Assembly: GCF_051846935.1 (NCBI RefSeq)
Contig: NZ_JBPYCS010000002.1
Span: forward strand, 62,001-126,000
DNA: 64,000 bases
Direction of reading: 5' to 3'
From: JBPYCR01 sp051846935
GTDB taxonomy: Bacteria; Bacillota; Bacilli; Bacillales; Amphibacillaceae
Every line of letters starts with the position of its first letter. Within the stretch, counting starts at the first letter, position 1. Below the pieces are notes generated by a model. The model was given only the letters and a program-made list of their open reading frames with translations. It was not told the origin of the DNA and did not search any database. This document shows, one piece after another, positions 35,930 through 45,550 of the stretch. Made by a program: the position numbers and the translations under genes.

Positions 35930-37726
35930 GTGAAGACAATGCAGCCGATTCGCCTAACGAAACTACCAGACAGTGTCGATTTTTTTTATGAAATTAAGTA
36001 TGATGGTTTTCGGGCAATCTTATACATTAATCAATCAAACGTTCAATTAATTAGTAGAAATGCCATTGATTTATCGAAGCAATTCCCTGAAATTATTACC
36101 GCTGGAGAAACGTTACGAAAGGAAATTCGATCTATATGCCCAGTTCAATTAGATGGAGAAATCGTCATTTTAAACAGTTCTTATCAAAGCAACTTTTCCC
36201 TTTTGCAAAAGCGCGGACGATCAAAAAATAACACTACTATTTTAAATGCAGCGAAAAAAAGACCGGCATCTTTTATGGCTTTTGATCTTCTCCTTTACAA
36301 TGGAGAAAGCATAAGAAACCAACCTTATATTGATCGAAAGCAAAAACTAGCAAGTCTTTTAATGCCGACGGAGCTTCATAATAATCCAATAAAATATGTA
36401 AAACCTTATAAAGATTTAGCTCCTGTATGGAGAGTTATTTCAGACGAAAAGGGGGAAGGGATCGTTGCAAAGCGCACCGATAGTACTTATACGCCGGGGA
36501 AGTCCCACAATGCTTGGTTTAAACAAAAAAATTGGCGAACTGTATACTGCTTTCTAGTTGCATACGACACGTACAGCAACTATTTTACCGTAGCGATTTA
36601 TAACGAAGGGAAAGTTTCCCGTATAGGAAAATGTAAGCACGGGCTTGATAATGAAAATGCTCACATTTTAAAACAACTGTTTAAAACAGAAGGAACAAAA
36701 TCTGGGAATATATATACACTCCCACCAGCAATTTGTGCAGAATTACATACGCTCGGGTTGTATTCAGGGGAACTGCGAGAACCAGAGTTCTCTCAATTGC
36801 TTCCGAATGAAAATCCTGAAAACTGCACGCTAAAAAGGCTTCTATGGAACGTAGCAATGCTTCCGAAATCCGTCACAATTTCAAATAAAGAAAAAGTATT
36901 TTGGCCAAAAACAGGAACGACAAAAGGGGAGCTGCTCGTTTATATGCGAAACATTGCTTGTTACATGTTGCCCTTTCTTAAAAATCGCGTCTTAACCGTA
37001 ATTCGCGCTCCTGATGGCATTACGGGACCATCTTTTTATCAAAAAAGCTTGCCGTCTTATGCTCCAAATTATATACATAGCATATCGGAAAATAAAAAGC
37101 GTCTCATTGTATGTGATTCATTGGAAGCACTCATTTGGCTTGCGAATCACGGGGCAATTGAATATCATGTTCCATTTCAGAGTGCACATCTTGTTCATCC
37201 GAATGAGATTGTCTTTGATCTTGATCCACCAGACCGAGACCACTTTCAGCTTGCTGTGGAAGCCGGTTTATTAATCAAACGTTTGCTTGATGATTTAGCG
37301 CTCGTTTCTTTTGTAAAAACGTCTGGGAATAAAGGGTTGCAAATACATATTCCGATTCGTAACGGAAGTATGACGTATAACGAAACTGCCTTACTAACTG
37401 AAGCAATTGCAAAAACTATTGAGGCGGAGAATCCATTGCATTTTACGACAGAACGGCTAAAGAAAAACAGAGGCGGTCGATTATATATCGACTACGTTCA
37501 GCATGGAAAGGATAAAACAATTATTGCTCCTTATTCTCCTCGATTAACCGAATCAGCGACGATTGCAACACCGTTGTTTTGGGATGAATTAAATTCTGAC
37601 TTGTCCCCTACGATGTTTTCGGTTAATAATATAACTCATCGTATCCAAACCGTAGGCTGTCCATTTGCCAACTATTTCGCTTCTGGAGAAAAGCAACAAA
37701 TGGAAAATATATTACGTCTCGTTTAA
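35930..37726 (+). CDS. ligD: ATP-dependent DNA ligase/polymerase LigD
   Basis: A 598-residue end-joining ligase with an N-terminal ATP-dependent ligase domain (adenylated lysine in YEIKYDGFRAIL; VAKRTDSTYTPGKSHNAWFK as motif V) and a C-terminal AEP-family polymerase domain (VFDLDPPDRDHF; KTSGNKGLQIHIPI). The 3'-phosphoesterase domain of mycobacterial LigD is absent, as in Bacillus. The start is GTG 35930, with GTGGGAGG 9 nt upstream; the long frame from 35858 lacks a site, and ATG 35921 abuts the site. It works with the divergent ku. Confidence 0.93.
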   Translation: MKTMQPIRLTKLPDSVDFFYEIKYDGFRAILYINQSNVQLISRNAIDLSKQFPEIITAGETLRKEIRSICPVQLDGEIVILNSSYQSNFSLLQKRGRSKNNTTILNAAKKRPASFMAFDLLLYNGESIRNQPYIDRKQKLASLLMPTELHNNPIKYVKPYKDLAPVWRVISDEKGEGIVAKRTDSTYTPGKSHNAWFKQKNWRTVYCFLVAYDTYSNYFTVAIYNEGKVSRIGKCKHGLDNENAHILKQLFKTEGTKSGNIYTLPPAICAELHTLGLYSGELREPEFSQLLPNENPENCTLKRLLWNVAMLPKSVTISNKEKVFWPKTGTTKGELLVYMRNIACYMLPFLKNRVLTVIRAPDGITGPSFYQKSLPSYAPNYIHSISENKKRLIVCDSLEALIWLANHGAIEYHVPFQSAHLVHPNEIVFDLDPPDRDHFQLAVEAGLLIKRLLDDLALVSFVKTSGNKGLQIHIPIRNGSMTYNETALLTEAIAKTIEAENPLHFTTERLKKNRGGRLYIDYVQHGKDKTIIAPYSPRLTESATIATPLFWDELNSDLSPTMFSVNNITHRIQTVGCPFANYFASGEKQQMENILRLV

Positions 37727-37826
37727 TCGTTTCATAAACAAAAAAATGTAGAAATACCCAAGCAACTAAAAATTAAAAACTTATTCGTGACTCGTACGCA
37801 CACGAAGCATCATAGCCCTTCAAAAG

Positions 37827-37886
37827 AAAAAAAGCAGCGGTGACACCTCGGAAGAGCATTCGCTCTAATGAGGATCACCAGCCGCC
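37827..37886 (-). terminator. Long terminator hairpin downstream of tcyP
   Basis: On the minus strand a branched stem (GCGGCTGGTGATCCTC... GAGGTGTCACCGCTGC, with inner AGAGC/GCTCT) ends in TTTTTTTC at 37833-37827. It lies about 175 bp beyond the tcyP stop and about 100 bp past the ligD stop. The length of the stem is unusual. Confidence 0.55.
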
Positions 37887-38059
37887 TGAGGCTAAGCAGA
37901 CATTGTAAATGCAACGCATAAACGGATGAAAACGTAGTATATTTTCTTCTACAGCAGAAAAACCTGTTCTAAATATATAATTGTTCGGTTTTTATTCGAC
38001 GTAATACTTCTGTTTCAGCCCCAATAGATTCAAAACATACATCTAAGTGAAAACTTTTT

Positions 38060-39445
38060 CTAAAGGCCGCTACTTTTTTCAATTGCAGCTTGATCGTTAA
38101 ATGTTTTTAAGTTTAACTTCTTCATTATTCGTGCAGTTAACGTTCCAGATAACATACTGTCGTTTACGTTAAGTGCTGTGCGCCCCATATCTATTAATGC
38201 TTCTACCGAGATAAGAACACCTGCTAAAGCAACCGGTAGCCCCATCGATGATAGAACAATTAAGGCTGCAAACGTAGCACCGCCACCTACTCCTGCTACA
38301 CCAAATGAGCTAATTCCAATAATTAGAACGAGCTGAATAATAAAGCCTGGCGATAACGGATCAATCCCAACCGATGGTGCAATCATAACCGCAAGCATCG
38401 CAGGGTAAATTCCCGCACATCCGTTTTGGCCAATTGTCGCTCCAAAGGAAGCAGACATGTTGGCAATGCCTGAATCGACGCCTAATGCGTTTTTTTGCGC
38501 TTGGATATTTAATGGAATTGTTCCTGCACTCGAACGCGAAGTAAAGGCAAATCCAAGCACCGGCAATACTTTTTTCAAATATGTGAACGGATTTAAGCCG
38601 AATAAGCCGATCAATATTAAGTGAATGATAAACATAACAAATAATGCGACGTAAGATGCTACTACGAATTTTCCTAGTTCTACTATTCCAGACCATTCAG
38701 TATTTGCAACGGTTACTGCAATAAGTGCAAGTATTCCAAACGGTGTAAGACGAAGCACCAATGTTACAATTCGCATGACAACCGCATATACAGCATTTAC
38801 AATTTTAGTAAACATATCTGCTTGCTCTGGATTTTTCCTCCGTAAACCAAGTACAGCAATTCCAACGATTATTGAAAAAATTACAACCGCTATAACGGAC
38901 GTTGGCCGCTCACCAGTCATATCCAAAAATATATTTGAAGGAATAAAATTAAGAATTTTAGCTGGAGTTGATAAGCCGTCAATCTCCCCAAGTCTGGTTT
39001 CTAAAATATCGCCTCGCTCGGCTTCAGCTTCACCGATGTCAATATGCTCAGCATTTAAATCAAAAATTGCCGCACTCCCAATTCCAATTAGAGCGGCGAC
39101 CATTGCCGTTGAAACTAAAAAGCCAATGATCCATCCAGACATTTTACCTAGCTCTGAAGTTTTTTCTAAGTTAATGATGGACTGGATAATAGATACCATT
39201 ACAAGCGGTATAACAATCATCATAAGCAGGCGAATATATCCTCTACCAACTATATTGTACCACTCTGTTGTTTCATTCAATACATCGGATCCTGCCCCAT
39301 ATACTATTTGTAATACAGAACCTAACAATATACCTAGTCCTAAGCCTGTAAATACGCGCTTGCTAAAAGATATATGCTTCGTTTGCATATACACTAACAA
39401 TCCAATAATTAAAAGTAAAACAACAACATTTATAAATACATACAT
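38060..39445 (-). CDS. tcyP: L-cystine symporter, TcyP family
   Basis: A 461-residue DAACS-type secondary transporter with eight or more membrane helices. It closely resembles Bacillus TcyP: YIRLLMMIVIPLVMVSIIQS, the serine-rich re-entrant motif FAFTSRSSAGTIPLNIQAQ, and NMSASFGATIGQNGCAGIYP, then GVAGVGGGATFAALIVLSSM. It imports L-cystine in symport with cations. The start is ATG 39445 after AAGGAAAGGGA. An amino-acid ABC transporter lies 620 bp upstream, separated by a MITE. Confidence 0.9.
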   Translation of the reverse strand: MYVFINVVVLLLIIGLLVYMQTKHISFSKRVFTGLGLGILLGSVLQIVYGAGSDVLNETTEWYNIVGRGYIRLLMMIVIPLVMVSIIQSIINLEKTSELGKMSGWIIGFLVSTAMVAALIGIGSAAIFDLNAEHIDIGEAEAERGDILETRLGEIDGLSTPAKILNFIPSNIFLDMTGERPTSVIAVVIFSIIVGIAVLGLRRKNPEQADMFTKIVNAVYAVVMRIVTLVLRLTPFGILALIAVTVANTEWSGIVELGKFVVASYVALFVMFIIHLILIGLFGLNPFTYLKKVLPVLGFAFTSRSSAGTIPLNIQAQKNALGVDSGIANMSASFGATIGQNGCAGIYPAMLAVMIAPSVGIDPLSPGFIIQLVLIIGISSFGVAGVGGGATFAALIVLSSMGLPVALAGVLISVEALIDMGRTALNVNDSMLSGTLTARIMKKLNLKTFNDQAAIEKSSGL

Positions 39446-39566
39446 TGGACGTATCCCTTTCCTTTCTCCCTATTCTTAAAGTTAATTTATATAATTCATA
39501 TAAATTTACTATGAATTATAATATTAGCTTGAAGACCAAAAGGTGTCAAGAGGAAAAACCTCTCAA

Positions 39567-39829
39567 GATTGCGTCACGTATTTGTGGATGTTATTTTAAG
39601 AAGTTAAAAAACCGCTCTTTGTATTCGTTAATTTTAGTATTGATTCCTACCGACCGCAGTAGATATACACTACGCTTTCCGAGGAGGCTGAAGCCGTGCC
39701 CGCGGAAAGCATCCACCTGCAGTGAAAATCAACGGTGTTATTCATGTGTATATCGTTCGAAGTAAAATTGATCACATATTATCTACTTAGATTCGTGCAT
39801 CTGTTCCCCCACAAACATTTTACTCATAC
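39567..39829 (+). mobile_element. MITE copy 4 (263 bp)
   Basis: Left end GATTGCGTCACGTATTTG, right end CATTTTACTCATAC, flanked by the perfect 9-bp repeat ACCTCTCAA at 39558-39566 and 39830-39838. It has the complete inner hairpin (GCTTTCCGAGGAGGC...GCGGAAAGC). It lies about 120 bp upstream of tcyP, between the promoter region of that gene and the ABC transporter, so it could affect tcyP expression. Confidence 0.92.
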
Positions 39830-40064
39830 ACCTCTCAATTGTTCCTTTCTAAAAAAATGGTTCATTATCGGCAGCACAAAAATAGGGCTGTCCATATTAT
39901 TGCCGGAGAACCCTAATATAATTTAATTTATTCAGTTGCTAAAATCAGTATATATACATGCGTAATAGATTAATTATGTTCATATAAACGTTTTGTATAT
40001 TTTCACAAATATAAAGCGTATAAAAAGTATTCTTTCCACTTTACCGATTCTGTCTATTCAAGCA

Positions 40065-40832
40065 TTACGTACCAACTTTTTCATCATTAAACGTACGTAA
40101 AAAGAGTTTCGTCCTATCTTTTTTAGGATACTTAAAAATTTCCTCAGATGAGCCTTTCTCCACTACAACACCTTGATCCATAAAAACAACTTTATCAGCT
40201 ACTTCCTTAGCAAAGGACATTTCATGCGTTACAACAACCATTGTCATCCCTTCTTTTGCTAAGTCTTTCATTACTTGAAGTACTTCTCGAACGAGTTCAG
40301 GATCTAAAGCGGAGGTCGGTTCATCATAGAGCATTACAATAGGTTCCATTGAAAGCGCACGAGCAATCGCAACTCTTTGTTGCTGACCTCCAGATAATTG
40401 ATTGGGATAGTGATCCATTCTATCTTCCAACCCTACCTTTTTAAGCAATGAGATTGCATTTTTCTTTGCTTTTTCGCGCTCCATTTTTTTAATAACAATG
40501 GGCCCTTCCATCACATTTTCAATTGCTGTTTTATGAGGGAACAAATTGAATTGTTGAAACACAAACCCTGTGTTTTGTCTGAGACATTTAATTAAATTCG
40601 CCCTTTTTTTATTTTTTGGCAGTGTAGTATTTACTGTTAAGTCGCCTAACTGCACCTCGCCTCCATCCGGTTCTTCTAAAAAAGTGATACAACGAAGAAG
40701 GGTAGACTTGCCCGAACCACTTGGCCCCATTATAACTACGACTTCGCTTTTTTTTACAGATAAAGTAATATCTTTAAGAACCTCATTTTCTCCAAAGTGC
40801 TTTTTTATATTTTGCAAACGAATTACTTCCAT
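40065..40832 (-). CDS. Polar amino acid ABC transporter, ATP-binding protein
   Basis: A 255-residue ABC ATPase with Walker A GPSGSGKST, Q-loop FVFQQFNLFPH, signature LSGGQQQRVAIARAL and Walker B IVMLYDEPTSALD. It is of the PAAT family (GlnQ/TcyC-like). ATG 40832 is 39 bp after the permease gene, in an operon SBP-permease-ATPase on the minus strand, with a 535-bp gap between the SBP and permease genes. Close similarity to cystine systems (TcyC/TcyN) and the nearby TcyP suggest cystine, but glutamine, arginine or histidine uptake cannot be excluded. Confidence 0.92.
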   Translation of the reverse strand: MEVIRLQNIKKHFGENEVLKDITLSVKKSEVVVIMGPSGSGKSTLLRCITFLEEPDGGEVQLGDLTVNTTLPKNKKRANLIKCLRQNTGFVFQQFNLFPHKTAIENVMEGPIVIKKMEREKAKKNAISLLKKVGLEDRMDHYPNQLSGGQQQRVAIARALSMEPIVMLYDEPTSALDPELVREVLQVMKDLAKEGMTMVVVTHEMSFAKEVADKVVFMDQGVVVEKGSSEEIFKYPKKDRTKLFLRTFNDEKVGT

Positions 40833-40871
40833 TTGTTAGCTCCTTTCCCAGAATTGCTTATAATTTAGCCA

Positions 40872-41525
40872 TTACGCTACATGTCTTGAAGCCCTCTTCT
40901 CTACCCTGTCCAAAATAATCGTAAAAAAAGTAATTGCTAACCAGTAAAAAACTGCTGCCAATAAATATATGGTTAACGGTTCAAAGGTTTTGGCTATTAT
41001 TAAGGTGGACATTTGAAGCAATTCTGTAACCGTAATAACGGAGACTAATGACGTATCTTTAATTAATATAATGTATGTATTCGACAGGGTAGGTATAGCT
41101 ATTCGGATACTTTGTGGTAAGATGATTCTTCGCATTGCCTGACCATATGTCATGCCCATTGAGACCGCGGCCTCCATTTGTCCTTTATCAACAGCTAAGA
41201 TGGAAGCGCGAAATGATTCTGATAGATACGATCCAGCATTTAAGCTAAATGCTAGAATGCCTGACGGTATAGGATCTAATTCAATACCAACTTGTGGTAA
41301 TCCATAATAAATCACAAAAATTTGGACTAATAACGGCGTACCACGAAACATCGATACATATATAGTTGCTATTATACGTAGCGGCTTCACCTTGGAAATT
41401 CGAGCCAATGCTGTGAAAAATCCAAGCACTAAAGCAATTATAATAGAAACAACCGCTAACATAACTGTCATCAATGTTGCATTTAATAGCGGAGGAATTG
41501 CATCCATTATTATAGAAAAATTCAT
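40872..41525 (-). CDS. Polar amino acid ABC transporter, permease
   Basis: A 217-residue inner-membrane permease of the HisM/TcyB type with five predicted helices. It begins MNFSIIMDAIPPLLNATLMT. The EAA loop, EAAVSMGMTYGQAMRRIILP, contacts the ATPase. The start is ATG 41525, preceded by GGGGGAGGA; a longer frame from 41606 adds residues without homology. A single permease implies a homodimer. It is upstream of the ATPase and downstream of the lipoprotein gene. Confidence 0.92.
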   Translation of the reverse strand: MNFSIIMDAIPPLLNATLMTVMLAVVSIIIALVLGFFTALARISKVKPLRIIATIYVSMFRGTPLLVQIFVIYYGLPQVGIELDPIPSGILAFSLNAGSYLSESFRASILAVDKGQMEAAVSMGMTYGQAMRRIILPQSIRIAIPTLSNTYIILIKDTSLVSVITVTELLQMSTLIIAKTFEPLTIYLLAAVFYWLAITFFTIILDRVEKRASRHVA

Positions 41526-41708
41526 ATGTCCTCCCCCTCGTATAGTTTGTTTAAGTGTTATTTTTTCGCCTATTGTTCCTTCCCTGTTTTCCAATAGAAC
41601 AAGCATCTATTTCGCAAAAACAACACTGTGTTACATGCGTTGCTTTGCACTATGAGCGGACGCTGCGGGCTTGGATTAGCGTATCTTTACTCTTAGAAAA
41701 CGCTCGCT

Positions 41709-41742
41709 GTGGAGTCTCAAGACACATGCTTTTCCCGCAGGA
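41709..41742 (+). repeat. GC-rich dispersed repeat (family C)
   Basis: GGAGTCTCAAGACACATGC followed by TTTTCCCGCAGGA, matching 32411-32444. It sits in the 535-bp gap between the permease and the binding-protein gene of one ABC system, so it may be an insertion into that operon. Nothing else is recognised in 41526-42060. Confidence 0.5.
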
Positions 41743-42060
41743 TGCCGCCTTTCATTTCAAGCAAACTGCTACCTGCTTATTTTATTAATTGATATGTCAA
41801 ATGTTGTAGACGTTCCGTAATGTTCCTAGATAATGTTCTTAGGATCATTTGGGACAATTCTTATCCCCTTTTCATCTTCTTTATTCATTTATGAATTTAT
41901 TAAGCTAAAAGAGGACTAATGAACAATACCGTCTATTACTCCAATTATTTACAAAGGTAGATTTTACAGCGTACTATTTACTACTTATTCATTTACATAA
42001 CACGTAATAGTGTTCCACATCCGCTGTCGTGCGATGTTAGCAATCAAATAATTAGTGCCT

Positions 42061-42885
42061 TTACTTTAAAATAGGATTAGCATCAAACCATTTTCGATAA
42101 ATTTCCTCGTACGTGCCGTCTTCAATAATATTATTTAATTCTTCGTTTAGCTTCTTAATAAGTCCCCCGTTCCCTTTTTTAACAGCCATAGCAATTTCAT
42201 CTTCATTAAGCACATCGCTCACAATTTTTACTGGTATTTTCTCTTCCTTGATGTTATAACTCATGAGCAATTGATCATTAATGATTACATCTAGCCTTTC
42301 ATTCAATAAATCCTGAAGATATTCATTTACCGTTTTATATAAAGTGACATTAGCTCCTTCAACACTTTCAGCTACTTCAGCAAATGTTGTACCAGTACCT
42401 GTCCCAACCTTTTTCCCACTAATATCCTCTAATTTATTAATCCCTTCCGTATCTTCACGAGTGATCAATACAGAACCCGTTACAACATACGGATCTGTAA
42501 AATCTACACTTTGCTTCCTTTCCTCCGTCACTGTCATCTGAGCTATAATGACATCAAATTTGTCAGCTTTAACTCCGCCGATAAGACTATCCCATGATGT
42601 TGCAATAAACTCAGCTTTCACACCCATTCTTTCAGCAATTTCATTCGCAATATCAACATCGAAACCCGTATACTCGTTTTCATCATTCAAAAAGTTAAAT
42701 GGACGATATGTTCCCTCAAACCCTACACGAATAACCTCTGAATCGATTATTTTTTGCAACGCTTCATCTTCTGCACTTTCTTCTGAATCATTACTCTGAC
42801 TAGTATTTACATCCTGTCCGCATCCAAATAATAATAAAGCAAATAATAGCAACATACCAAACAGTGACTTTTTTACCTTTTTCAT
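42061..42885 (-). CDS. Amino acid ABC transporter, substrate-binding lipoprotein
   Basis: A 274-residue type II periplasmic-binding-fold protein anchored as a lipoprotein (lipobox LLFGC, Cys22). Ligand-site motifs are VGFEGTYRPFNFLNDENEYT, GFDVDIANEIAERMGV and AQMTVTEERKQSVDFTDPYV. It is the receptor of the neighbouring permease and ATPase. Resemblance to TcyA/TcyJ-type cystine receptors and the nearby TcyP favour cystine, though this is inference. ATG 42885 follows TTAGGAGGC. Confidence 0.9.
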   Translation of the reverse strand: MKKVKKSLFGMLLLFALLLFGCGQDVNTSQSNDSEESAEDEALQKIIDSEVIRVGFEGTYRPFNFLNDENEYTGFDVDIANEIAERMGVKAEFIATSWDSLIGGVKADKFDVIIAQMTVTEERKQSVDFTDPYVVTGSVLITREDTEGINKLEDISGKKVGTGTGTTFAEVAESVEGANVTLYKTVNEYLQDLLNERLDVIINDQLLMSYNIKEEKIPVKIVSDVLNEDEIAMAVKKGNGGLIKKLNEELNNIIEDGTYEEIYRKWFDANPILK

Positions 42886-43183
42886 TTCGAAAAGCCTCCT
42901 AATTTAGTATTTATGAGTATGTGATAAGTAGTTGTAATTACAGCCCATTTATCGTTCATTTGCTTTTTGAGCTCCTCCACTTATTCAGATTCCCATAATT
43001 AAACCGCTTACATTTTTTCATTGTTCAACCAAAATGTAGTACAATTAAGTACAGTTTACATCTAAATATTATGAATTGTCAATATTTTGTTAATTTATTC
43101 ATTAGAAACTTAAAAAGGCCACAACTAACCAACAAAATAACTCGTATTTAAAAGCGTGGCAACAAAGCTTCCACCAATGCAAA

Positions 43184-43238
43184 TAGCGCATTATACAAAA
43201 TACACCTCGGTAAAAAGGGCATTTACTATAATGCGCTA
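43184..43238. other. 12-bp perfect inverted repeat downstream of the OsmC gene
   Basis: TAGCGCATTATA (43184-43195) and TATAATGCGCTA (43227-43238) are perfect arms around a 31-nt spacer. Just left, GGCCAC/GTGGC (43115-43160) forms another stem. No clear T-run follows, so termination is not obvious. The rest of the 42886-43264 gap carries the upstream region of the binding-protein gene and nothing else assigned. Confidence 0.45.
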
Positions 43239-43264
43239 AAAATATACTGTAACTAAAATAGTAT

Positions 43265-43735
43265 TTAAAAAGAATTGTTAACATTACTTTTTATGCGTGG
43301 AAGGTTTGCTTGGACCTCCACTTCCACATTCCCCCGAATCGCCCGGGAGATCATACAGCTTTTGTCTGCTGCCTTCACAAGCTTTTCCAAAGTTACGAAC
43401 TGCTCGTCTGTAGCTTCTTCTTTCAAAATAACAGTTGGCTGATGTATGATTCTTTCATAAGTGAATACGCCGTTATGAACTTCAACAATCCCTACCGATT
43501 CAAGGAGCATTTCCTCTAAAGGTAAATTTCTTCGCTCTATCATTGCTGCTAATGTAATAAGATAACAGGTCGATGCGGCACCTAGTAACATTTCATCCGG
43601 GTTAGTCCCTACGCCTGGACCGTCCATCGCATCTGGAATTGAAATAACCGACTGTAAATTACCTGCTTCAATATACCCTTCACTATTTCTCCCACCTGGC
43701 CATTGCGCTTTTAAATGAAAATGGTGCTTTGCCAT
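43265..43735 (-). CDS. OsmC/Ohr family protein (SACOL1771-type peroxiredoxin)
   Basis: A 156-residue OsmC-fold protein expected to reduce organic hydroperoxides with a redox cysteine pair. The first Cys is in LLGAASTCYLITLAAMIERR and the second in AADKSCMISRAIRGNVEVEV. WPGGRNSEGYIEAG at the N-terminus is typical of the SACOL1771 subgroup. ATG 43735 follows GAGGAGGCG. It is 61 bp downstream of the chrA gene on the same strand, possibly co-transcribed. Confidence 0.88.
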   Translation of the reverse strand: MAKHHFHLKAQWPGGRNSEGYIEAGNLQSVISIPDAMDGPGVGTNPDEMLLGAASTCYLITLAAMIERRNLPLEEMLLESVGIVEVHNGVFTYERIIHQPTVILKEEATDEQFVTLEKLVKAADKSCMISRAIRGNVEVEVQANLPRIKSNVNNSF

Positions 43736-43796
43736 CTATACGCCTCCTCTACTCGATTTAACTAACTTGCAGCGGACACCTTCACAATACTTCTAT

Positions 43797-44969
43797 TCAA
43801 ATTAGGACAATCAATTGTCCTAACGTAACACCTATTACAACAATAAGCCACGCAGGAAGCTTCCATATTTGAAGCAATACGAATAATAGAGTGGCGTGCG
43901 CGAAATCTAGATTGCTATGAATCGAGCTTGTAAAAACAGGATCATATAAAGCTGCAAACAAAATGCCTACAACACTCGCATTCACACTATTAAGCATTCC
44001 TTGAAATCGCATATTCTGTCGCAGCTCCTGTAAATAAGGTAATGTACCAACGACAAGCAAAAAAGCAGGGAGAAAGATTGCGACTGTAGCAATTACTGCC
44101 CCTGTCATTCCATTAACCAACGTTCCTAAATAACTAGCGAATGTAAACAAAGGACCCGGAACTGCTTGAGCCATACCGTAACCAGCTAAAAAATCACCTG
44201 ACGTTACTAATCCTGTCGGCACCATTTCTCTTTCAAGCAATGGTAATACGACGTGTCCGCCTCCAAACACAAGTGCACCTACTCGAAAAAAAACATTAAA
44301 TAATTGCAAATGAATTAGCGAGAACATTTGGGCTAAAAAAGGGATTCCAATTAAGAGTAAAGCGAGCAAAGCTAACGAAAAAGCCCCTTGTTTTTTTGTA
44401 ATGGGAATAGAAAAGGATTGAATTGTTGGCTCATGTTGCTTCGTAAACATAAAAAAGCCAAATAATGCAGCAATAACTATAATTGCTAGTTGAGCAAATG
44501 CAGTCGGAAAGGCGAGCACTGCTGCTGCACTAAATAAAGCAATTGCTATCCGAATCCGATCAGGTGCAAGTTTATTTCGAAGATTAAATACTGCATGCGC
44601 CACTACTGCAACTGCGACAATCTTTAAGCTAGAAATCCAGACAGCGTCCTCCCACGTATACGATTGATATAGATTAGCAAACAATACGAGTATGATTACT
44701 GAAGGTATCGTAAAGCCAAACCAAGATACCATTCCTCCCAACAAGCCACCTCTGATCATACCAATTGCCATTCCTACCTGACTGCTAGCAGGACCTGGTA
44801 AAAATTGCGTTAAGGCAATAATATCGGCATAAGATTTATCATCAAGCCACTTGCGTTTGTCTACATACTCATTTTTAAAATATCCGAGATGTGCAACCGG
44901 ACCACCAAAGGACGTCAATCCTAATTTTAGTGATGTTCGTAATATTTCAAACAGAGAATTTTTTTGCAT
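43797..44969 (-). CDS. chrA: Chromate transporter, ChrA family
   Basis: A 390-residue long-form (two-domain) CHR transporter with about ten to twelve membrane helices. The N-terminal repeat has GLTSFGGPVAHLGYFKNEYV and TQFLPGPASSQVGMAIGMIR; the C-terminal repeat has VGALVFGGGHVVLPLLEREM and YGMAQAVPGPLFTFASYLG. Members export chromate; natural substrates of many are uncertain. ATG 44969 is preceded by AGGAGGACAAA. Confidence 0.93.
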   Translation of the reverse strand: MQKNSLFEILRTSLKLGLTSFGGPVAHLGYFKNEYVDKRKWLDDKSYADIIALTQFLPGPASSQVGMAIGMIRGGLLGGMVSWFGFTIPSVIILVLFANLYQSYTWEDAVWISSLKIVAVAVVAHAVFNLRNKLAPDRIRIAIALFSAAAVLAFPTAFAQLAIIVIAALFGFFMFTKQHEPTIQSFSIPITKKQGAFSLALLALLLIGIPFLAQMFSLIHLQLFNVFFRVGALVFGGGHVVLPLLEREMVPTGLVTSGDFLAGYGMAQAVPGPLFTFASYLGTLVNGMTGAVIATVAIFLPAFLLVVGTLPYLQELRQNMRFQGMLNSVNASVVGILFAALYDPVFTSSIHSNLDFAHATLLFVLLQIWKLPAWLIVVIGVTLGQLIVLI

Positions 44970-45097
44970 TTTGTCCTCCTAAACCATCAATACAACTATA
45001 CCATACGGTCAACAGAGGACATTTTCTACCTTTCGTCGTAAAAGTTTACAATAAATTTACATAACGCATTATTTTAACTTACAGTTGGCGTTTTATT

Positions 45098-45463
45098 TTA
45101 AACATTCACATGATCAATAATTTCTTTTAATACTTTCGCCTGATTATTTTTTTCGTCCTTTGCAGCAAACAGCAACGTTACATTTTTTTTGTGTTTTTTA
45201 GTAATCGATTTTAATTCGTCTAATGCTTCTTTCTGTCCACCCGTTTTTAGTTCCTCCTTATATTTCCTTTTAAACGTATCGTATTTATCCGGATCATGGT
45301 CAAACCATTTACGAAGCTCATTTGTAGGCCCGATTTCTTTTAACCAGTAATCCAATTTTGCCTCGTCTTTAGCTACTCCTCGTGGCCAAACGCGATCGAC
45401 CAATACACGAACACCATCCTTTTTATCGTAGGATTCATAAATACGTTTTGTTTGTACTGGCAT
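45098..45463 (-). CDS. DUF488 family protein (YeaO-like)
   Basis: A 121-residue cytosolic protein of the DUF488 family, function unknown. The signatures are VRVLVDRVWPRGVAKDEAKL and WLKEIGPTNELRKWFDHDP, then a Lys-rich C-terminus ending in LLFAAKDEKNNQAKVLKEII. ATG 45463 follows AAAGGAGGC. It stands between chrA and the TerC terminator and is probably its own unit or joined to chrA. Confidence 0.88.
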   Translation of the reverse strand: MPVQTKRIYESYDKKDGVRVLVDRVWPRGVAKDEAKLDYWLKEIGPTNELRKWFDHDPDKYDTFKRKYKEELKTGGQKEALDELKSITKKHKKNVTLLFAAKDEKNNQAKVLKEIIDHVNV

Positions 45464-45550
45464 TGGAAAGCCTCCTTTTGAAATATATTATTATATGCAT
45501 ACCCGTTGTCCTTTTTATACAAACTGATTTGCTTTCATCGCACGGATAAC

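Noticed and set aside
38775..39479. 234-residue plus-strand ORF
   Set aside because: Antisense shadow of the tcyP gene; high Ser/Thr/Ile content reflects the complement of a membrane protein.
43102..43284. 60-residue minus-strand ORF after the OsmC gene
   Set aside because: It spans two inverted repeats, overlaps the OsmC gene end, and lacks a ribosome site.
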